Part shown: positions 12,001 to 23,222 of the stretch, piece by piece
Layout of the letters: each line of letters begins with the position of its first letter
Position numbering within the stretch: the first letter of the stretch is position 1
Assembly: GCF_002776525.5 (NCBI RefSeq)
Contig: NC_045439.1
Span: forward strand, 117,967,100 to 118,031,099
Direction of reading: 5' to 3'
Source of the DNA: Piliocolobus tephrosceles
Taxonomy: Eukaryota; Chordata; Mammalia; Primates; Cercopithecidae
Length of the DNA stretch: 64,000 bases
The notes under the pieces: generated by a model
Seen by the model: only the letters and a program-made list of their open reading frames with translations
What the model was told of the DNA's origin: nothing
Database searches by the model: none
Program-made: the position numbers and the translations under genes

Positions 12001-12065
12001 AAAAAATAATATATAACCCAAATTATTTTGCTTGGCACTTTTTGTTTTAATCTTGGTAAAAATCA
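9018..12065. other. Mostly unclassified AT-rich stretch
   Basis: Contains a small inverted repeat just after the Alu (TTTCTGAGAA ... TTCTCAGAAA, about 9028-9052), a T17 run (10281-10297), a (GT)n run (10899-10918), and two segments with L2-like 3'-end wording at about 9205-9280 and 11360-11470 ('cgaatgcctattcattag', 'tagttctaaatgctgaaaaacaatgtg'). No exon-like frame with splice sites was seen. Confidence 0.5.
10899..10918. repeat. (GT)n microsatellite
   Basis: About nine GT units between 'tttttatttg' and 'aagtacacatac'; a simple dinucleotide repeat in otherwise unclassified DNA. Confidence 0.95.
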
Positions 12066-12660
12066 TATACCATGAGATCTTGCCACTTAAGAAATCTTTT
12101 AGTGCAGTACAGTATTGGTAACTATAAGCAAAATTTTATAAAGCAGATCTCTAGAACATTTTTTCTATCCTTCATGACTGAAACTCTGTATTCATTGAAT
12201 AGTAACTTCCCTTTCTCCCTGTCCCAGGTCCTGGCAACAATGATTCTATTTTCTCTTTTTATGAGTTTGACTACTTTCTTTAAATATCTAGTGTAAGTGG
12301 AATCATGTAGTATTTGTCTTTCAGTGAATGACTTATTTCACTTACCATGATGTCCTAAATGTTTATCCATGCTGTAGCATACAAGAGGATTTCCTTCTTT
12401 TTATGGATGAATAATATTCCATTTTATATACTGTGTCGCATATTGTATATTCCATTTTATATATATATATATACTCTATTCTATCTATCATCTATCTATC
12501 TATCTCTATAATCTATCTATCATCAATTTATCTACCTGTACCACATTTTCTTTCTTTTCATTTTGCCAATAGATTTGACAATTTAATTAAAATGGACAAA
12601 TTCCTTGAAAGACAAAAACCACCAAAGTTCACTGAAGAGGTGGTAGATTACTCAGAAATT
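12066..12660 (-). mobile_element. 5'-inverted L1 fragment (3' end antisense, ORF2 piece sense)
   Basis: 12160-12557 is an antisense L1 3' region ('ggtcctggcaacaatgattct', 'atgagtttgactactttc', 'gaataatattccattttata'), with a TA/(TATC)n expansion at 12458-12535 inside it. At about 12560 the orientation flips: 12563-12660 reads as sense ORF2 ('agatttgacaatttaatt', 'aaatggacaaattccttgaaagac'). A 3' part followed by an inverted more-5' part is the product expected from twin priming. Flanking duplications were not located, so two independent fragments remain possible. Confidence 0.6.
12458..12535. repeat. (TA)n and (TATC)n microsatellite
   Basis: TATATATATATA followed by about twelve imperfect CTAT/ATCT units. 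It sits where the antisense L1 3' region normally carries 'tatatatatacc', so it probably grew from that seed. Confidence 0.92.
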
Positions 12661-13079
12661 CCTACTACAATTTTTTTGAGTAGTTTTCTTTTTTCTTGTT
12701 TTTATTTTTCTTTCTAGGTGTATTGTGGCATAATTACTATATGAAAGTTGCACATAGTTAATGTATACAGTTTGGTATTTGGTGAGTTTGGACACGTGTA
12801 TACTCATGCTACCATCACCATAATCAAGGTAATAAAAATATCCTCCCACTTTAAAAAAGTTATTTTTTGTATCCCTTAGTTATTTTTGTTGTTGTTGTTT
12901 TGTGTTTCAAACACTTACCATGAAATATATACTCAGCATATTTTTAAGTGCATAATACCTTATTGTTAACTATAGGCACTATGATGTATGGATCTGTAGA
13001 ACTTATGCATCTTGTATAACTCTAACTTTACTCTGGTTGAACAACTCCCCATCTCCTCTCCCCATCCTCTAGTAACCAG

Positions 13080-15195
13080 TATTATATTGTCTACTTCTAT
13101 ATTTTCAACATTTTAGATGCCTCATATAAGAGGAAGCATGCAGTATTTTTTTGTGACTGACTTATTTTATACAGTACAATATCTACCCAGTCCACCCATG
13201 CTGCTGCAAATGGTAGGACTTTCTTCCTTCTAAATGGCTGAATAGTATTTCATTGCATATGTACACAATGCTTCTTTATCTATTCAGCTGTTAATGAACA
13301 TTTGGGATGCTTCCATATCTTAGCTATGTATATAATGCTACATTGAATATAGGAATATATATATATCTCTTCGAGATCCTGATTGCAACTCCTTTGGCTA
13401 TATACTTAGAATTAGGATTTCTTAATCATATATTGGTTCTATTTATAACTTTTGATGGACCTTCATACTGTTTTTCATTGTGGCGACAACATTTTACATT
13501 CCCACCTACAGGGTACAAGGGTTCCATTTTTTCTACAACCTCACCAATTCTTGTTATCTTTTTAAAAGTAATAGCCATCTTAAAAGATGTGAGATGATAT
13601 CTCTTTGTGGTTTTGATTCACATTTCTATGATGACTAGCTATGCATTTTTTCATATACTTGTTGACCATTTGTATGTCTTCTTTGCAGAAACATCTACTC
13701 AGTTTCCTTGCCCAATTTTAAGTTGGGTTACTTGTTTCTTTGCTGTTGAGTTGTAGGAGTTCCTTATATATTTGTAATATTAACCCCTTATTAGATATAA
13801 GGTTTGCAAATATTTTTTCCTATTCCATAGGTTGCCTTTTCACTCTGTTGATTTCTTTGTTGTCCAGAGGCATAGTTTGATAGAGTTCTATATTCTATTT
13901 TTACTTTTGTTGCGTGTGCTTTTGATGTCGTATCAAAGAAAGTATTGTTGAGACTAGTCAAGAACATTTCTCCTATGCTTTCTTCTGGCAGTTTTACTGT
14001 TCCCAATCTTACACTCAAGTCTTTAATCCATATTGAGTCTCCTATGGTTTCTTCTAGGAGTTTGTCTGTTCCAGATCTTACATTCAAGTCTTTAATCCAT
14101 ATTAAGTTAATTTTTGTATATTGTGTAAAATAAGAACTCAATTTCATTATTTTTCTTCTGGATATTCACTTATCTCACCACTATTTTTTGAATAGACTAC
14201 CTTTTTCCCATTGTGTATTCTTCTTACTCTTCTCAAAGAACAGTTGACTGTAAGATAAGTAGATTTGTTTCTGGTAGTTCTATTCCATTGCTCTACTTTT
14301 ATGCTAGTGCCACATTGTTTTGTTTTGATTACTAAAGTTTTGTAATATGTTTTGAAATCAGAAAGTGTGATACCTCTAGCTTTTTCCTCCTGCTCAAAAC
14401 TGCTTTGGCTAATCAAGTTTTTTTTGAGGTAGCATATGGATTTTAGGATTGGTTTTTCTATTTCTGTAAAAACAGTCTTAGGATTTTGATAAAGATTGCA
14501 CTGAATTTGTAGTTTTCCTTGGGTAGAATGAACATTTTCACAATACTAATTCTTCCTATTCATGAACAAAGGATGTCTTTTCATTTACACATATCTAATT
14601 TTTTTCATTAGTGTTTTATAGTTTTCAGCATAGAATCCTCTAATATTGTTAGGTTTGTCCCTCAATATTTTATTCTTTTTGGTGCTGTTGTAAATAGAAG
14701 AGATTCTTTTTTGAGAGCTCATTCTTGGTATATAAAAATGCAACTGACTTTAACGTTGATTTTGCAACTTTACTGAATTTGTTTATTAGATCTAACAGAT
14801 TGTGTGTGTGTATAGTCTTCAGGGTTTTATTTATCGTGTACTGTTAGTTTTTCCTTTCCTATTTGGAAGTCTTTTATTTCTTTTTCTAGCCTAATTGTGC
14901 TGGCTAGGACTTCTTAGTATTATGTTGAAGGAACTGGTAAAGACTGGCCATCCTTGCTTTGTTTCCGATACTAGAGAAAAAGTTTTCAGTTTTCTGCTGT
15001 TGAATATGATGTTAGCTGTGAGCTTGTCATAACTGGGTTTATTGTGTTGAGGTAAGTTCCTAATTTCTGAAGGATTTTTATCATAATAGTGTATTGAATT
15101 ATATAAAATGGTTTTTCTGCATTTATTGAGATGATTATGTGTTTTTATTCTTCATTCTGTTAATAATGGTGTTCCATAGTCTCATATGCTTTTTT
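13080..15195 (-). pseudogene. L1-A ORF2 remnant with an in-frame 69-bp duplication
   Basis: Antisense match to the ORF2 RT and C-terminal regions. Minus-strand frames are open only in short pieces; the piece at 13791-14147 contains the block WIKDLNVR followed 23 residues later by WIKDLSVR. This reflects a tandem duplication of 69 bp (13971-14039 and 14040-14108). The two copies differ at about a dozen positions, so the duplication is old or arose before inactivation. Many stops elsewhere; non-functional. Confidence 0.8.
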
Positions 15196-15337
15196 CACTG
15201 TTTGCATTCATTTTTTTTTTTTACTCCTCTGAGCTAATAATTTCAAATGACATGTCTTCAAGTTTGCTGATTCTTACTTCTGTTTGATCAAATGAGTTGT
15301 TCAACTTCCTTAGTGAAGTTTTTAGTCCGTTATTGTA

Positions 15338-16471
15338 TTATTTTCTTTAAAAATTTTTATTGAGATAAATATATGTATATGATTTATTATCTTTACCATT
15401 TTTAGGTTTACAATTTGATGGTGATAAATACATTTATATTCCATTTTTCCCATTTATTATCCCCACCCCCACCCTTTCCTGGCCTCTGGTAGCCCCCCGT
15501 CTATTCTCTATCTTAATGAGATTCACTTTTTCAGTTCTTGAATATGATTGAGAATATATGATATTGTCTTTCCGTGCTTGACTTATTTCACTTAATAAAA
15601 TGACCTCCACTTCCATCAATGTTACTGCAAATGACAGGATTTCATTCTTTTTAGGGCTGAATAATATTCCATTGTGTATATATAACATGTTTTCTTTATC
15701 CATTCATCTGTTGATGGGCACATAGGTTGATTTCATATTTTTGGCTATTGTGAATACTGCTGCAATAAAATGAGAGTGCAGACATATCTTTAATATATTG
15801 ATTTCCATTCTTTTGGATATATACACAGTAGTGGAATTGTTGATCATATGGAAGTTTGAGTTTAATTTTTTGAATAACCCTCATACTGTTCTCCATAGTG
15901 GCTATACTAGTTTACATTTCCACGAACAGTGTGTGCATGAGGGTTCCCCTTTCTCTACATCCTCACTGACACTTGTCACTGTCTGTCTTTTTGATGTAAG
16001 TCATTTTGAGTAGGGTGAGATGACACTGCATTGTGATTTTGATTTGCATTTTTCTGATGATTAGTGATGTTGATAAGTTTTTTCACATACCTCTTGCCCA
16101 TTGGTATGTCTTCTTTTGAGAATTATCTGTTCAAATCTTTTGCCCATTTTTAAATCAGATTGTTTATATTTCTTCTATTGAGTTTTTTGAGCCTCTTATA
16201 TATTTTGGTTATTAATGCCTTTTTAGATGGGGAGTTTGCAAATATTTTCTGCCATTCTCTGGTTTGTCTATTCACTCTGCTGATTGTTTCCTTTACTGGA
16301 CAGAAGTGGTTTAGTTCGATGTAATCCAGTTAGTATTTCTGCTTTGGCTGCCTCTACTTGTGAGGTTTTAATAAGAAATATTCACCCAGACCAATGTCCT
16401 GGAGTGTTTCCCTAATGTTTTCTTCTAGTAATTTTGTAATTTCAGGTATTCACGTCTTTATTTTGATTTCT
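15338..16471 (-). mobile_element. L1-B, 5'-truncated antisense L1 nested in L1-A
   Basis: The antisense 3'UTR starts at about 15338 ('tttaaaaatttttattgaga'), followed by ORF2 3' sequence ('gggctgaataatattccattg', 'tgaatactgctgcaataaa', 'ttgcccatttttaaatcag'), and stops at about 16471. TTATTGTA at 15330-15337 is repeated at 16472-16479, and L1-A ORF1 reads continuously once the insert is removed. That fixes the limits and relative age: L1-B inserted after L1-A. Length is about 1.13 kb. Confidence 0.82.
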
Positions 16472-16550
16472 TTATTGTAGTGTCTAGAATTCTTAAGCTC
16501 CAAAATTCTGTTTGGTTCATTTTTATATTTTTCTCTCTGTTGATATATAT

Positions 16551-16841
16551 TTTTTCTTTTTTTGAGACAGAGTGTGGCTCTGTCGCCAAGCTGGAGTGCA
16601 GAGGCGCAATCTCAGCTCACTGCAAACTCCGCCTCCCGGTTCAAGAGATTCTCCTACTTCAGTCTCCTGAGTAGCTGGGATTACAGGCGTTCGCCAGCAT
16701 AACCAGCTAGTTTTTGTATTTTTAGTAGAGACGGGGTTTCGCCATGTTGGCCAGGATGGTCTGGATCTCTTGACCTCGTGATCCGCCCACCTCGGCCTCC
16801 CAAAGTGCTGGGATTACAGGCATGAGCCACCGCGCTCGGCC
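16551..16841 (-). mobile_element. AluS on the minus strand inside L1-A
   Basis: A T-rich tail (16551-16563) is followed by GAGACAGAGTGTGGCTCTGTCG and the reversed right then left monomers, ending CCGCGCTCGGCC. The middle linker reads TTTTTGTATTTTTAGTAGAGACGGGG. It is moderately diverged and AluS-like (CCTCGTGATCCGCCCACCTCGG). L1-A ORF1 lies on both sides. No convincing duplication was found. Confidence 0.92.
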
Positions 16842-17430
16842 TTCTTCATGCATTTTTTAGCTCTGAAAATCTTTAGGATGGCCTTCTTCAATTCATATCA
16901 ACTAATTCATATACCTCTGTTTTTTTAAACACTGCTTTCCGGAGACTTATTTTGGTCCTCTGCTAGGACCATGTTTCTCACTTTCTTTGTGTTATTTTAG
17001 AACTTTCCGTTAGGATTTATTCATTTGAAAAAAATAGCCTCCTCTACTTGTTTTTATAAACAGGCTTTCTACAGTGGAAGACCTTCATGAATCAGCCTGG
17101 CTAAAGATTCTGGGAGCATCTGAAATCTTTGCAGAAGAGATAACAATTTCTTTGAGCCTGTGCATGCAAATTTCTGAGAGGCTTGACAGGAGCTTTTGCT
17201 CTCTTGCTCCCTCTGGTGTCTACCTGCACCAGATATTCAAGTTCTCTGGTTCTATGGTAGCAAGTTGCCCTTCCCCTTATTGGTCTCAGCCGCAACCAGA
17301 CATCAAAAGTATCTCAGCCCCCTGTCATTTTCCAAGTCAGGAGAGACAGATACCAGCCTCTTGGGAAGCACTCCAAATAGCCAGAATTTCAGACACATGT
17401 TCCACTCTTGTCCCTCTTATCTGAATGAGA

Positions 17431-18117
17431 AACCTCAAATCGTACGTTTTCTGATTACACTGACTCATACCTGCTACAGCAAGTTGCCCTCTTGATCTTC
17501 TGTGTTCCCAACACCTCCTAGGCATTTAAATGTTAATTATGTCAGTGCTCAGAGTGTGTAACATGTATAAAAACCTTCCAGTAAGAAAATTGTACAACAG
17601 TTTCTTTCCTTTTATAGGAAAGATGGAAAATCATGTAGCTACATAAGGCAAGAGCTATCAGTGGTGAATAAAAGCCACTGAGTCAAAAGAATATATGCAT
17701 GGTATTGCAATCCAAAAAGCTTATAATTTAAAAGGACACTCTTTAAGCTGATTTGTTAGTGCAGTGATTGATTTACCTTAAAAAAGAAAAACAATGTTAA
17801 GCTTTGAAATTTCACAAGAAAGTATAGGTCTCTACTTTGGAGAAAAAGACCCACCATAAAAGTTTCAGTTAATTTACAAGTTGAGTAGAGATACAGTCTC
17901 TGCTTATAGAAGGCACATGCTTCTTCCTAACCTACCAGCAAATTATGGCTAAAAGATAATTTAAACAACCAAATCCTATGTTCTATTAAGGAACCCGATT
18001 ATGACCTGGCTAGACAGGAAATGGGTAAATAAGAATCTGCTCAACCTATTTTCAAGAAATGGCACATACTAAGCTTAAGACAAAACGGTTTATTCACAAA
18101 GACGAGCACCAGAGTAC
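17431..18117. other. Unclassified
   Basis: Moderately AT-rich, with no recognised repeat. Short frames to the left (17074-17525, both strands) belong to the L1-A 5' area and show no exon features. Confidence 0.4.
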
Positions 18118-18245
18118 ACTATAATAGTGGATATTTGTAATTTGCTTCCTATGTGTCAGGTGCTGTTTTTCAGTGTTTTACATTTATAAACTAAATCTGT
18201 TTTTTAAAAAAGCTTATTGAGATAGGAAGTATTATTTATGCCCAT
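18118..18245 (+). mobile_element. MIR SINE fragment
   Basis: 'cctatgtgtcaggtgctgtt', then 'agtgttttacatttataa' and 'gagataggaagtattattta', follow the MIR consensus in order on the + strand. Diverged and missing the 3' third. Confidence 0.75.
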
Positions 18246-18963
18246 TTATGTTTTTGTTGCTTGCTATCAATTGTAGTTAGTCTGTTTACTTAGTGACTTT
18301 TAAAACTTATTTTTGTTAAGTCTATATTCCTTGTCATTTATGGTCACTGAAGTCTCTCTTTTCTCAGATTATGGTCAACTAGTGTTTTGAAAGAGATTTT
18401 CTTGAATGCAGGAAGCCAAAAAATATGGAAATTTAAAAAGCAAATGAAATCTTTTCCAGTCTCTACAAATTGCTTTTGTATTGGGGGACATCCTTCAATG
18501 CTCAGCAAGATCATTTACAAATCTGCCCTAGTCTTCACTTTCTGCTTATGCTGAACCTACAGATCAGCCAAAGAGGAAGCCTTAAGGTTTTATTATTTGT
18601 ACTTGCATAATTGTCCCTTTGATTCACCTCTGCTTTTCTCATGTTCTTTTTTAATCTTTTTGTCTAATTGGTATGCTTTATATTTTAATTTTTTGTTTTA
18701 AAAAAATTAGCCATCATGTTTAAATGCCCAAGAAATCTGTCTTGTTCTATACATTTTTTTTCCTTTCCCATATTACCTTGTTCTTTATGAATGGAGTAGT
18801 TTCTCTTAGATTTCTACTGATTTTATTATTTACAGTTTCTTTAAGGCATCGTTCTGCTCTTTGCTTTTTTTTCTTTTCCTTTTTATTTTATTAAAATTAC
18901 ATGATGGCTAATTTTTCCTTTTGTCACTGTTGGCTTGTAGTCTATTTTCTCTCAAATATGTGG

Positions 18964-18995
18964 TTATTCATATTTACTGTTGTAAATATGAATAA
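18964..18995. repeat. Perfect 14-bp inverted repeat (hairpin, 4-nt loop)
   Basis: TTATTCATATTTAC (18964-18977), loop TGTT, GTAAATATGAATAA (18982-18995). A second, shorter inverted repeat (ATTCTTTT ... AAAAGAAT) follows at about 18995-19013 and runs into the 29-bp direct repeat listed separately. There is no T-run after the stem and no transcription context, so it is not called a terminator. Confidence 0.95.
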
Positions 18996-19005
18996 TTCTT
19001 TTGTA

Positions 19006-19034
19006 AAAAGAATCATGTGAACTTTGCTGCAGAG
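19006..19034 (+). repeat. 29-bp long-range direct repeat, copy 1
   Basis: Begins AAAAGAATCATGTGAACTTT and continues GCTGCAGAG. Identical to 19839-19867. The flanks of the two copies differ (AATTTT against TTCTCT on the right), so the shared segment is limited to these 29 bases. Confidence 0.95.
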
Positions 19035-19459
19035 AATTTTGTGGCCTCAAGGGTTATTCTGTATTCATAAAAGACTATTAAGGACACTATTTTGTCTTTT
19101 AAGAATTAATATTCAATTTATTAACACTATAATTTTCATTTAACTTTCTAAGGAGAGTTTATAAAACAATTGTAAGTTTAAAGAAGTCTTTGAATAACAC
19201 ACATTCAATTCAAATATAGTTAATTGTAAACTTTAAATTGCATTTATACATGTAATATTTTCAATTACCTTCTAAATTACTTCAATTGTCTGATTCAAAC
19301 AAAACCTTCCTTCATATTTAAATGATTCATAAATTTAATAAAGTAAACTTATGAATATGATTAATCTAAAGTTCTCTCAGATCCTAATACTGAGTATAAG
19401 CTTAATTAGATTGCATTTTAAAACAAAAACTAAGTTACATAATAGTAATTGGAAAGCTG

Positions 19460-19930
19460 TCACTTTAACATATGTCAAACTCCCTTAAAAATAACAAGTG
19501 CATATATGACATAAAATGTAGGTACAGATCCAGACATCCCAGGAGGCTTTTTCTCCTCCGTCTTTCTTCATCTTGGCAAAAATGAAGCCAAGCAGTTTTA
19601 AGGCAGCAAAACAGAAGAACACAAGACTCCCCGGAGGCTCCACCTTCCAAACAAAAATATTTCCTTCAACTACAAGTTCCCATTGTTACAGCCAATTATG
19701 TGTTCTCTGCTCCCTTCCAGTTCCCTTTTGATTCCATACTGAGGCGAAGGAATGGGGCCCTCCGTTGCCTCTCTTACCATGTTGTCTTTCTCTGACGGCC
19801 TTGGCAAGCTTTTCAGTGGGATAATGAGAGCGATTAATAAAAGAATCATGTGAACTTTGCTGCAGAGTTCTCTGCCTGTTAGCTACCCCAATAAACCTTA
19901 CTGGGTTTAATAATAATGACATTACACAGT
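19460..19930. other. GC-richer island, possibly LTR-like
   Basis: Less AT-rich than its surroundings, with several CpGs (e.g. 'ctcctccgtc', 'ctccccggaggc', 'ctgacggcc'). An AATAAA at 19890-19895 follows a segment resembling an LTR R region, and TG/CA termini can be imagined but not fixed. No duplication or family match was recognised. It contains copy 2 of the 29-bp repeat. It could be an LTR of an unrecognised family or ordinary unique sequence. Confidence 0.3.
19839..19867 (+). repeat. 29-bp long-range direct repeat, copy 2
   Basis: Identical to 19006-19034, 833 bp away. This copy reads smoothly into its surroundings ('gcgattaataaaagaatc'), so it is the likelier source, with the hairpin-associated copy derived. 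Confidence 0.95.
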
Positions 19931-20655
19931 TTCTTCATTAACACGAAGGTGTCTTTTCCATGGTTTTTTATAGTAAGAAAGACAGTTCCTCTCAGTTAAT
20001 TGAAATTACTTACTATTTTATAATTGCTTTGTTTGGGACTTCAAAATTTCTAAAGAGATTTGTCTTGGAGGTTATTAAATGTGTGTTGCTGGATTTATTA
20101 GAAAGTTTTACAATCATATACACCAAATTCTTCTGTCCACCCACAGAAGTCTGAAACTCTCAACCAGATTAATTACTCTGTTACATTTTTGCACGTCTTC
20201 AGCTTTTAAATATGTAAAATAATTTTCAAACAATGCAAAAGACATCTGAATGCTATGATTCTAACATTCAGAATGAATTTTACAGGTTCTAAAATATGTA
20301 AATTAATTTTCTATTCAACTTGATGGGATTTTAGGTTCTTTTATACTCTTTAGCTCATACAAATTTTATAGATATATAAAATGACATCCAATTGAGTTTG
20401 AAATATTTCACAATAGCTTTGTCTGTCTATCACAAATTTTGAGGTAATCCCACTCATGTAGTTGGAAACTAAAAAGATAATTGAAAACTTTGGATAAATG
20501 GTAGGACTTGACAATTATTTGGATTCATTGTAAAATAATCAAGTACTTTTTAATTAAAACTTCTTAGATAATGGAATATGTATAACTTTTCTTTGAAGCC
20601 ATTCCACTTTTTTAAAAGAGAATGATCCAATGTCTTAACTAGAGGTGGGAGAAAA
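19931..20655. other. Unclassified AT-rich stretch
   Basis: I see no repeat family, RNA gene or exon. The open frame at 19960-20154 has no supporting features. Confidence 0.4.
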
Positions 20656-20950
20656 AGAGGTATAATTATGCATCATATAACAACATTTTGAGCAACAGTG
20701 GACCACTTATTTAATGCTGTTACCATGAGATTACAATGAAGCTCCCCTATACAGGTGTACCATTTTAAAACTTTTATACAATATTTTTCCTATACTTTTT
20801 TTATTTTTAGATATACTAATACCATCGTATTACAATTGCCTACAGTAGTCAGTATAGTAAATATGTCCTACAAGTTTGTAGCCCAGGAGTGATAGGCGAT
20901 ACCAGATAGCTTAGATGTGTAGTAGGCTATACTACAGAGCATGAATTACA
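20656..20950 (+). mobile_element. DNA-transposon-derived repeat (Tigger/MER type, family uncertain)
   Basis: 'gcatcatataacaacatttt', 'gtggaccacttatttaatg', 'tattacaattgcctacagta', 'acaagtttgtagcccagga' and 'gtgtagtaggctatacta' occur in the same order as in a common mammalian non-autonomous DNA transposon that I know by sequence but cannot name with certainty. Diverged, no intact terminal repeats, no transposase. Confidence 0.7.
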
Positions 20951-22799
20951 ATCAATTTTAATGTTCATTCAAGAATGATCCTATTTGATAATATCACTAG
21001 AAAATAGATTATCAGGAAAATAGTCTAATTTGAGAAAAAAAATGAAATTTTCCTACAGATACAAGACCAGTGACAACCATTAAATTATTTTAGAAAAAAA
21101 GATATGACCTATCTTTATAAGTTATCATATGCCTGGATCATATTGTTGTGTGATAACAGTTATAACATGCCTGCTATTAGAAGTTGATTAGTCATCACAG
21201 TGAGAAGCTATTTAAAATGGGACTGACCTGAAAACAAAAGAGTACTTGTTTTCTCCCATGTTGAACATGTTCTTTTTCTGACTAGTTAACCAATAATTAT
21301 GTTTATTTATCATTATATTATACACATATAACAATTAGATTTACACTAAACCAGGTCCTTAAATTCAGAGAATTCACATCTTTGTTCATATACAAAATAA
21401 TTTTTAAAAATTAATATTTCCTACATAGTGTTTGGAAGACATGGAAGTTGACCATGTTTTTGCACAGTGATCATGTTTTTGCAGTGTTTTCAAAATGGAA
21501 GACAATCCATGCACAGAGACTATGACACACAGTACAATATTATTTTTCTAATACTTAACATAAGATATGACGTAAAGTCTGTGCCTAGTAAACTTTTGTA
21601 GAAATAATGAAAAGCCATTCTTGTCATTAGAAAAACTGTGGTCAATTGCAAAACATTAAGGGGGCCATGCCTTCAAGGGAGAAAGATTTGAAGAGTTATG
21701 GGAAATAATATCAGATTATTCAGTATTATGGGTAGTCTTGAAAGAGTATGAGAAAGACTTTTTTTAATGGTTAAAATATCAGAAGACAAAATTAGTTGGT
21801 GGAAACATATTTGTGAATATTTTTAGAACTGACTCATTTCAAAACATTGTGACTATGGCAATAAGGAAGGAAGTATATGAAATTCAAAATAATAGGCTTA
21901 TTATAGCAAATCTTTCTATATTAATAGTAATTAACCATCTGCAACTTTCATATCACAAGCAGAAACTCATGATAATTTCCTGCTCACTAAGGCATGAAAA
22001 AGCTATTATTTACTCATTAACATGTTAGTTTAATATTGTTCCTTTAATTACCAAATTCCAAGATATAAATTATCAGAAGCTTTCTTTCAAACTATAGATT
22101 ATATATCAGCTCACAGATTTATTATTTTTAAATTTTATATTCTAGAGAGAAGTAAATTTTTGGAGACCACCAGCTATTCATGTTTTTCTGAGAGGAGAAA
22201 ATAGATTTACCATCAATGCTTGGGTTACATCACACACTCCAGAAAACGCAATAAAAATATATTTCTTTCATATCTGAGATGTCTGGCACAATTCTTTCTG
22301 AAAGGCAGAAAGCATGTAAAATCTAAAAACTCCTGGAAAAGTGCTAAATGCTGTAATCCAACCTGTCATAACTGCATTGCTGTTTAAAGATACTGCCTGA
22401 AAAGAACACTTAGAAAGCTCCTGGGTTGGTAAATCAAAATGCTTCACTTTTCTCCATGGGCAATCAAAGTGATTCAATTTCAGTCCTAAGAATAGCGCTG
22501 TATATATGGAGGTGAAGATATGAGAGCTGAATTTTTCTGATGTTTATTTATCCTCACATTTCCCTTAGAGAATTTCCTTGTCCATATGGTAAAGAAGACA
22601 AGGAGGATATGTTTAAGGGTCTCACCAAACTCATTTTGTCATAAAACCAGTTATTTTCACACAGAGCCAATTATACAATTAAATACAGAGCCCAGTGGAA
22701 AATAAAATTTGAGACTACTTCTTCAAAACTGACTAAGAATTTTAGGATGGCATACATCTAAGCACAGCGCTCTTGTAAGCTTGGGGCTCTGTATGACTG
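20951..22799. other. Unclassified; largely unique
   Basis: A short local direct repeat lies at about 21450-21485 ('gaccatgtttttgcacagtg' then 'gatcatgtttttgcagtg'). The part 22140-22640 is less AT-rich and shows no repeat signature; it may be simple unique DNA. No supported gene. Confidence 0.4.
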
Positions 22800-22965
22800 C
22801 ACGGATCATATGCCCTGTTTGTGTAGAAACAGAATTTTACTGATTATGTAGTTTAGTATTCCAAATTACAGATGAGGAAGTACAGAACCAGAGAGGCTCA
22901 ATGACTTATCCATGATTAGTGTATATATACAAATATGGAACATCCTAGGTTCCTGCCTTCGACAT
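22800..22965 (+). mobile_element. MIR SINE
   Basis: 'attacagatgaggaagtaca' and 'agagaggctcaatgacttat' match the conserved MIR core and its downstream part on the + strand. The 5' part is weak. Confidence 0.78.
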
Positions 22966-23124
22966 AAATTGGTGTTGCTTTAAAAAAAAAAAACTTAAGA
23001 TACCTAATAAACTAAATAAAATTTATGAATTGAGAAAATAGGAGCAATGACTCCAAGTGTTTTAAAAGACTGTTGACAACAAATAAAATATATAATACAG
23101 TTATTAATTTTTCCCTTGGTGTTG

Positions 23125-23222
23125 CCCAACCTAAGGAATGTATTTAATGCCACTGAATTGTACATTTAAAATTTGTTAAAACGGTAAATTATATATTTTG
23201 TGACAATAATAAAAAATTTGAG
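23125..23222 (+). mobile_element. Old L1 3'-end fragment
   Basis: 'ccactgaattgtacatttaa' followed by 'ggtaaattatatattttgtg' and 'acaataataaaaaatt' matches the terminal 3'UTR of L1M-type elements, ending in an A-rich tail. About 100 bp, heavily 5'-truncated. Confidence 0.65.

Larger units (their letters stand above)
12665..17430 (-). mobile_element. Antisense L1M (L1-A), interrupted by L1-B and an Alu
   Basis: From left to right: 3'UTR (12665-13080), antisense ORF2 (to about 15195), antisense ORF1 piece (15215-15337), then, beyond the nested L1-B, the rest of ORF1 (16480-16550 and 16842-16920) and probable 5'UTR (to about 17430). Typical blocks are 'gtgagatgatatctctttgtggttttgat' (13588) and 'ttgtaggagttccttatata' (13751). 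The 5' half of ORF2 is missing at about 15195, where ORF2 jumps to ORF1. The 5'UTR assignment after 16920 is less certain than the rest. Age is judged as L1MB/L1MC from the 3'UTR. Confidence 0.8.

Noticed and set aside
12458..12535. Regularly spaced short repeats considered as a CRISPR-like array
   Set aside because: A tetranucleotide microsatellite without spacers, in eukaryotic DNA.
17074..17525. Several overlapping frames of 60-116 residues on both strands
   Set aside because: They lie in probable L1 5'UTR sequence, and frames on both strands are equally good.
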